A stretch of DNA of 47,866 nucleotides from Sphingomonadales bacterium. Lineage in GTDB: Bacteria; Pseudomonadota; Alphaproteobacteria; Sphingomonadales; Kordiimonadaceae. A program made the translations under genes and the position numbers. Below are positions 43,234 to 47,866 of this stretch, piece after piece. Each line of letters begins with the position of its first letter. Position 1 is the first letter of the stretch. The stretch spans positions 1 to 47,866 of the forward strand of contig JAALKD010000023.1 of NCBI GenBank assembly GCA_011088215.1. Reading direction: 5' to 3'. The notes under the pieces were generated by a model. That model searched no databases, had not been told where the DNA came from, and saw only the letters and a list, made by a program, of their open reading frames with translations.

Positions 43234-44019
43234 ATGTTACTTGTGATTTCGCCCGCAAAAAAACTGGATTTTGAAAGCGAAAATCTGTCGTCGTCTACAG
43301 CACTTCCAAGGTTTCTGGCGCAGTCAAAAAAGCTTGCCAAAGGTGCAAAAAAGCTAAAAAGCCAGGACTTGCGTGCGTTGATGGGTATTTCTGAAGCGCT
43401 AGCTGATCTGAATGTGGCTCGTTTCAAGGCATTTAAAACGCCTTTTTCCCCGGCGAATGCCCGCCCTGCGATTGATGCTTTTCAGGGCGATGTATATTTG
43501 GGGTTTGACGCAAAAACATTAGACGATGCCAGCCGTGAATTTGCCAACACTCATATGCGTATTTTGTCTGGCCTGTATGGCCTGCTGAATCCGCTTGATC
43601 TGATACAAGCCTACCGCCTTGAAATGGGTATCCGCTTTACCAACGAGCGCGGTAAAAACCTGTATGAGTTTTGGGGTGATCGTATCGCCAAGGCCATCGA
43701 CAAAGACCTGAAAGATCATGATAGGCGAGTGCTAATTAATTTAGCATCAAACGAATATTTTAAAGCCGTGCCCGCCAAACTTATGAAAGCATCGGTTATT
43801 ACGCCTGTGTTTCAGGATGTGAAAGATGGCCGCGCCCGAGTGATATCGTTTTTGGCAAAAAAGGCTCGGGGGATGATGGCACGCTACATAGTTGATAACA
43901 GGATAGACGAGCCTGAAGCTTTGAAGAAGTTTACCGGCGGTGGTTACCGGTTTGATGCCAGTGCGTCGACCGACGACCGGTGGATTTTCAGCCGCCAGCA
44001 GCCTACGCCAGGACAATGA
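43234..44019 (+). CDS. yaaA: Peroxide stress protein YaaA
   Basis: A 261-residue cytoplasmic protein of the YaaA/DUF328 family, which limits peroxide damage in Escherichia coli by affecting free intracellular iron. It begins LLVISPAKKLDFES, the family hallmark, and contains LYGLLNPLDLIQAYRLEMG, NLYEFWGDRI and the conserved LINLASNEYFKAV. ATG 43234, with GGAG 9 bp upstream, is preferred over an in-frame TTG at 43219. Confidence 0.95.
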   Translation: MLLVISPAKKLDFESENLSSSTALPRFLAQSKKLAKGAKKLKSQDLRALMGISEALADLNVARFKAFKTPFSPANARPAIDAFQGDVYLGFDAKTLDDASREFANTHMRILSGLYGLLNPLDLIQAYRLEMGIRFTNERGKNLYEFWGDRIAKAIDKDLKDHDRRVLINLASNEYFKAVPAKLMKASVITPVFQDVKDGRARVISFLAKKARGMMARYIVDNRIDEPEALKKFTGGGYRFDASASTDDRWIFSRQQPTPGQ

Positions 44020-44100
44020 CATAAACTTAATTTGTTTAGACACACTTCTGTCAGGCATTATACTGGCGAAAGTTCTGTGGGATAGTGAGGGAGTAATCGC

Positions 44101-44556
44101 ATGAAAACGACAATTAATGGACAGTCCGTAGACTACACGGGTGACGGTGAAATGCCGCTACTGTGGTATTTGCGGGATATCGCCGGCCTGACAGGCAGCA
44201 AGTTTGGCTGTGGCGCTGGCTTGTGCGGCGCTTGCACAGTTCATGTGGACGGCGTTGCCGTTCGGTCCTGTCAGACCTTTATGGCAGATGTGGAAGATGC
44301 GTCCGTGACAACCGTTGAAGGTTTGGCAAACGGCGATCAGCTTCATGCATTGCAGGAAGCCTGGATAAAACACGATGTGCCGCAATGCGGATACTGTCAG
44401 GCGGGTCAAATAATGCAGGCTGCCTCACTGCTGTCAGAAAACTCCAATCCGTCTGATCAGGAAATAGATGACGCCATGTTCGGCAATATTTGTCGCTGCG
44501 GCACCTATCAGCGGATAAAAGCGGCCATCCGCGATGTCGCGGGAGACGCATCATGA
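44101..44556 (+). CDS. iorA: [2Fe-2S] subunit of a molybdenum hydroxylase (IorA-like)
   Basis: A 151-residue electron-transfer subunit with two [2Fe-2S] domains. The plant-ferredoxin-like cluster binds through GCGAGLCGACTVHVDG and the C-terminal helical domain through PQCGYCQAGQ and GNICRCGTYQ. It passes electrons from the molybdenum centre of the next protein to an acceptor. The stop overlaps the start of the large subunit by 4 bp. Isoquinoline 1-oxidoreductase is the best-known relative, but aldehyde oxidase-like activity is as likely. Confidence 0.92.
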   Translation: MKTTINGQSVDYTGDGEMPLLWYLRDIAGLTGSKFGCGAGLCGACTVHVDGVAVRSCQTFMADVEDASVTTVEGLANGDQLHALQEAWIKHDVPQCGYCQAGQIMQAASLLSENSNPSDQEIDDAMFGNICRCGTYQRIKAAIRDVAGDAS

Positions 44557-46808
44557 CAGTGCCGATGAAAACAGGACATGTGAAAAAACTATCGCGCCGC
44601 GGCGTTCTTCAAGGCATGGGTGCGGTAACAGGTCTAGCGCTGGTTGCGCCGGTTGTTTCACGCAAAGTAATTGCGGACGCCCACGGCGGTGAAGCACTGA
44701 AAAGTTCGGTCTATCTGATGATTGATCATGAAGGCACAGTCCATATTGATATTCACCGGGTTGAAATGGGGCAGGGCAGTCGCACTGGCTTGCCGCAGAT
44801 TATTGCTGACGAACTAGATGCAGACTGGTCGCGGATTAATTTTCTACCAGCTTACGGCGACAAGAAGTTCGGTGATCAAAATACAGATGGTTCCACTTCT
44901 ATTCGAAATTTTTTCACTGCCTTCCAGCAGGCAGGCGCGTCCGCGCGGGCGATGCTGGTTCGCGCTGCGGCAACCCGCTGGGGTGTGGCTGCTTCAGATG
45001 TAGATGTCAAAAACCATAAAATAATCAACACCGTCACCGGGCGAAGCGCAGATTTTGCTGATTTTGTGGAGGCCGCCTCGAAGTTGCCGGTGCCTGCACC
45101 GGAAAGTCTGGTGTTTAAGGCCAAGAATATGCGCCAGTATATTGGCCGCCCAGTACGCAACATATACATGAACGATATCATCACCGGCAGTTCACTGTTC
45201 GGGCAGGATGTGATGCGCGACAATATGCTTTTCGCCGTTGCTGCCCGCCCGCCGGTTGTTGGTGGCAAGATAACAAAATTCAACAAGGAAGCCGCTATGG
45301 CGGTTGACGGTGTTGTTGACGTCGTTGAATTGCCCGTATTGGCGTTCCCGGCACTGTTTAAGCCGCTTGGTGGTGTAGCCGTTTTGGCAACGAATACATG
45401 GGCCGCTATGCGGGGCCGTGAAGCGCTGGAAGCTGAGTTCGACGCTGGCGAAAACGCCGGTTACAACACCACTGAATTTGAAGCCGAGCTATGGAAATCT
45501 ATTGACGGTAAGGATAATAATTTCCTCATACGCGGCGACGTGGATGCAGCGCTAGCGGGTGCAGACAAAACCTATCAGGCGGATTATTTTGTGCCCCACC
45601 AGCACCATGCGCCGATGGAACCACCAGCCGCGACAGCGGAATGGGACGGTGATGACCTGAAAATGTGGGTTTGTTGCCAAGATCCGCAGTCAGTGCAGGC
45701 AACTGTGGCGGCGTTTGTCGGCAAAGAGCCCGAAGAAATATATGTGGAAGCAACCATGTTGGGTGGTGCGTTTGGTCGTAAGTCCAAGCCGGACTTTGCA
45801 GTAGAGGCTGCCCTGCTGGCGCGCCACGCTGGCAGGCCGGTTAAAATGGTTTGGGACCGCACCGATGATGTAAGGCACGGCTATTACCACACAATTGCGG
45901 CGCAGCGCGTTAATGCTGCGGTTGCAGGGGGAGCGGTTACCGCCTGGAAGCATAAAGCGGCTTATCCGTCTATTGGCGGCACCTTTAATCCCGCGACTAC
46001 GGGGCCTGGCGGCTTTGAGATTGGTCTGGGTTTGACTGATATTCCGTTTGAGATTGACAATTTGCAGATCAATTCGGGCGATGCGAAAGCCCATGTTCGT
46101 ATTGGCTGGGTGCGCTCTGTTGCCAATATTCAGCAGGCCTTCGCGCTTGGCTCGATGGTTGATGAAATCGCACAAGGCGAGGGGCGCAAGACCGATGATC
46201 TGTGGATGGAACTGATTGGGTCCGACCGAGATGTAAACCCTGCCGATGACGGTGCCGAATACGGTAACTATGGCGCATCGCTGGACACTCACCCGATTAA
46301 TACGGCGCGCATGAAGGCGACTCTGAAAAAGGTAGTTGAGATGTCCGGTTACGGTAAGGACATGCCAAGGGGGCGCGGTATTGGTATTTCAGTGCACCGC
46401 AGCTTTACCACCTATGTTGCCAGCGCGGTTGAGGTTGAGGTGTCCGATGACGGTGAGCTTCGGGTTCCCCGCGCATGGATGGCAGTTGACTGTGGCCTCG
46501 CCGTCAACCCCGACCGGGTGCGCGCGCAGATGGAAGGCGCTGTAATATTCTCTATGTCGATTGCCAAACACGGTGAAATTACCGCCGAAAACGGCGCGAT
46601 TGTTCAGGCGAACTACGACACCTACCCAGTGTGCCGCATTGACGAGGCGCCGCATGTCGAAGTTGCTATCATGGATGTTGACGCCCCTCCGGGCGGCGTA
46701 GGCGAACCCGGTGTGCCGCCAGTGGCAGCGGCGCTCGCTAATGCAATATATGCAGCCAGTGGAAAGCGTATTCGCCGACTACCAATTGCTGATCAGCTGA
46801 CTGTGTAA
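44553..46808 (+). CDS. iorB: Molybdopterin-binding subunit of a molybdenum hydroxylase (IorB-like), Tat-exported
   Basis: A 751-residue large subunit of the xanthine oxidase family. I chose ATG 44553, which overlaps the iorA stop as ATGA and places a twin-arginine signal at the N-terminus ([20 protein letters not shown]), so the complex is probably periplasmic. Molybdopterin-cytosine-dinucleotide contacts ([29 protein letters not shown]) and the catalytic Glu718 in GVGEPGVPP are present. There is no FAD subunit gene, as in isoquinoline 1-oxidoreductase, which suggests an electron acceptor such as cytochrome c. The small subunit lacks its own signal and would be carried along by this partner. 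Confidence 0.92.
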   Translation: MTVPMKTGHVKKLSRRGVLQGMGAVTGLALVAPVVSRKVIADAHGGEALKSSVYLMIDHEGTVHIDIHRVEMGQGSRTGLPQIIADELDADWSRINFLPAYGDKKFGDQNTDGSTSIRNFFTAFQQAGASARAMLVRAAATRWGVAASDVDVKNHKIINTVTGRSADFADFVEAASKLPVPAPESLVFKAKNMRQYIGRPVRNIYMNDIITGSSLFGQDVMRDNMLFAVAARPPVVGGKITKFNKEAAMAVDGVVDVVELPVLAFPALFKPLGGVAVLATNTWAAMRGREALEAEFDAGENAGYNTTEFEAELWKSIDGKDNNFLIRGDVDAALAGADKTYQADYFVPHQHHAPMEPPAATAEWDGDDLKMWVCCQDPQSVQATVAAFVGKEPEEIYVEATMLGGAFGRKSKPDFAVEAALLARHAGRPVKMVWDRTDDVRHGYYHTIAAQRVNAAVAGGAVTAWKHKAAYPSIGGTFNPATTGPGGFEIGLGLTDIPFEIDNLQINSGDAKAHVRIGWVRSVANIQQAFALGSMVDEIAQGEGRKTDDLWMELIGSDRDVNPADDGAEYGNYGASLDTHPINTARMKATLKKVVEMSGYGKDMPRGRGIGISVHRSFTTYVASAVEVEVSDDGELRVPRAWMAVDCGLAVNPDRVRAQMEGAVIFSMSIAKHGEITAENGAIVQANYDTYPVCRIDEAPHVEVAIMDVDAPPGGVGEPGVPPVAAALANAIYAASGKRIRRLPIADQLTV

Positions 46809-46830
46809 ACTGGCCCAAGAGTTCTTCGGA

Positions 46831-46858
46831 AAAGGTGGGTTTGTCCCACCTTTTTTTT
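46831..46858 (+). terminator. Intrinsic terminator after iorB
   Basis: AAAGGTGGG (46831-46839) pairs with CCCACCTTT (46845-46853) over a 5-nt loop, followed by continuing T to 46858. It is a strong rho-independent terminator 23 bp after the iorB stop. Confidence 0.92.
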
Positions 46859-46867
46859 CGCCCGCCC

Positions 46868-46912
46868 TTGACATTTGATTAGGTGTCTAACTATATAGTT
46901 AGTATACTAACT
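46868..46912 (+). promoter_or_regulatory. Promoter with two overlapping palindromic operators
   Basis: TTGACA (46868-46873) is followed after 18 bp by TATATA. Over the -10 region lie CTAACTATATAGTTAG (46887-46902) and AGTTAGTATACTAACT (46897-46912), each a perfect 16-bp palindrome, offset by 10 bp and sharing AGTTAG. A dimeric repressor bound here would block RNA polymerase directly. The gene it controls starts at 46928. Confidence 0.75.
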
Positions 46913-46927
46913 AATAAGGATAAGAAA

Positions 46928-47811
46928 ATGATCAATAGGCGACAGCTTTTGAAAGTAGGTGGAGCATCGATGGTGGTAACCGGTGCAGCCTTGGGAATAT
47001 TTGCAGCGACACGCAGCCCGCAGCGAGCGCTTTCACCGTGGGACGACAGCGCCCATGACTTTGCAGACCCCCGGCTAAAGGCGCTGTCCTATGCCATATT
47101 GTCACCCAATCCTCATAACCGCCAGCCATGGCGTGCTGAATTGGTGGGCAAGAGTGACATCTTGCTAACTTGTGATCTGGATCGACGCTTACCATACACT
47201 GATCCGTATGACCGTCAGATTACAATTGGGTTGGGTTGCTTCCTGGAGACTTTTTCGCTTGCCGCTGCACAGGATGGCTATCGAACGTCATTCGATTACT
47301 TCCCTGACGGCGAGCCGACTGAACGTTTGGATGCCCGAAAAATTGCCAAAATCTCGATTGTTAACGACCCTTTGGTTGTCAAAGACCCATTGTTTGCCTT
47401 CATAAAGACACGCCGGTCTAACAAAAAACCGTATGACACCAACCGTGCAGTATCAGCTACCGCCGCCGCCGCACTTGGGCGCAGTAGCAAAAACACTGGG
47501 AGCGTGGCGGTTAACACAGAGCAGGCTTTCATTGACCAGTTTCGCGATTTGACCTGGCGCGCCCACGAAGTTGAGAGCTACACCCCCAGAACCCTGCAGG
47601 AAAGCATCGATTTGATGCGAATAGGCAAGGCCGAAATTAACGCCAATCCAGACGGTATTGACTTGGGCGGCTTTCAGCTGGAACTATTTGCAAACCTCGG
47701 TTTTCTTGACCGCAAGCAAATGGCTGACCAAGCCTCGGCGGCCTTCAAACAAGGCCTGGATCTGTACCCTGGTCCAACGCACTCAGCCCTGGGTTCTGCC
47801 TGGGCTTGGAC
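46928..47811 (+). CDS. Tat-exported nitroreductase-like protein (3' truncated)
   Basis: The ATG at 46928 follows AAGGATAAGAAA. The first residues MINRRQLLKVGGASMVVTGA are a twin-arginine signal. The mature part starts with the nitroreductase-like ILSPNPHNRQPWRAEL, and continues with DPYDRQITIGLGCFLE and FIKTRRSNKKPYD, as in flavin-binding nitroreductase/Acg-type proteins annotated as Tat pathway signal proteins. The expected length is about 350-400 residues; 295 are readable before low-complexity sequence replaces the rest at the window edge. No flavin-reducing partner is visible. The gene has its own tightly controlled promoter, suggesting induction by a specific stress or substrate. Confidence 0.8.
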
Positions 47812-47866
47812 GGGGGGAGGGGGGGGGGGGGGGTTTTTTGTGGTGGTTTTTTTGGTTTTTTTTTTT
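47812..47866. other. Low-complexity G/T tail at the window end
   Basis: From 47812 the sequence is almost only G, then G/T, then T. It interrupts the reading frame of the preceding gene in a region where conserved sequence would be expected. It is most likely unreliable sequence at a contig end, not biology. Confidence 0.85.

Noticed and set aside
47812..47866. Poly-G/poly-T tract as a quadruplex or telomere-like end
   Set aside because: Position at the sequence end and abrupt loss of a conserved coding frame fit a sequence artefact better.
1..47866. CRISPR arrays, insertion sequences, rRNA or integrase genes
   Set aside because: Looked for regular direct repeats, transposase or integrase motifs and RNA genes; none were found apart from the tRNA fragment.

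Overview
This window looks like chromosome from a Gram-negative, probably marine, alphaproteobacterium. The evidence is a TonB-dependent receptor of the Xanthomonas/Caulobacter type, HME-RND copper efflux, Tat-exported molybdoenzymes and an initiator-tRNA 3' half of alphaproteobacterial type. Base composition looks roughly even between GC and AT. The gene mix resembles Kordiimonadales-like genomes, but that placement is an impression and was not computed.

Layout, left to right. (1) 1-2253: the 3' part of an NHLP/NHLM-type peptide-export ABC transporter. It is followed by an orphan 3' fragment of an initiator tRNA gene, which I read as the right-hand attachment site of an island extending leftward out of the window. 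(2) 2597-3073: a MarR-type regulator. (3) 3335-15605: a chitin/GlcNAc utilisation locus. A LacI regulator is divergent from a Glk-family sugar kinase, a TonB-dependent receptor and a GH20 hexosaminidase. Convergent to these lies a minus-strand operon nagR-nagB-nagA-nagP, whose GntR regulator carries a one-base frameshift. The expected flow is outer-membrane uptake, hydrolysis to GlcNAc, NagP import, phosphorylation by the kinase, deacetylation by NagA and deamination by NagB-II. (4) 15959-22119: a copper/silver efflux operon. It is preceded by a MerR/CueR-type promoter with a 19-bp spacer. It encodes a small Cys/Met/His-rich protein and CusC, CusB and CusA, the last three overlapping by 4 bp. 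(5) 22168-27984: three secreted serine peptidases, namely two tandem S9 paralogues (the first lacking the nucleophile serine) and an S10 carboxypeptidase-like protein. An O-antigen-ligase-like membrane protein with an apparent premature stop follows.

(6) 29457-33820, minus strand: DoxX, aldehyde dehydrogenase, agmatinase-family ureohydrolase and a PuuB-like FAD oxidase, suggesting a polyamine or guanidino-compound catabolic operon. The dehydrogenase has a one-base frameshift near its 3' end. (7) 34020-36485, minus: a large FtsX/MacB-type permease without an adjacent ATPase. (8) 36486-36829: an intergenic region with two 16-bp palindromic operator-like sites exactly 21 bp apart. (9) 36830-44019: mostly housekeeping or stress genes (PLP aminotransferase, a DUF442-type phosphatase-like protein, GNAT, free Met-R-sulfoxide reductase, glyoxalase, orphan histidine kinase, MFS transporter, YaaA). 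(10) 44101-46808: a two-subunit IorAB-type molybdenum hydroxylase ending in a clear terminator. (11) 46868-end: a regulated promoter and the 5' part of a Tat-exported nitroreductase-like protein, running into low-complexity sequence at the window end.

No rRNA, complete tRNA, CRISPR array, transposase or integrase was seen. Two single-base deletions in homopolymers (nagR, aldehyde dehydrogenase) and the G/T-only tail suggest local sequence-quality problems should be excluded before calling pseudogenes.
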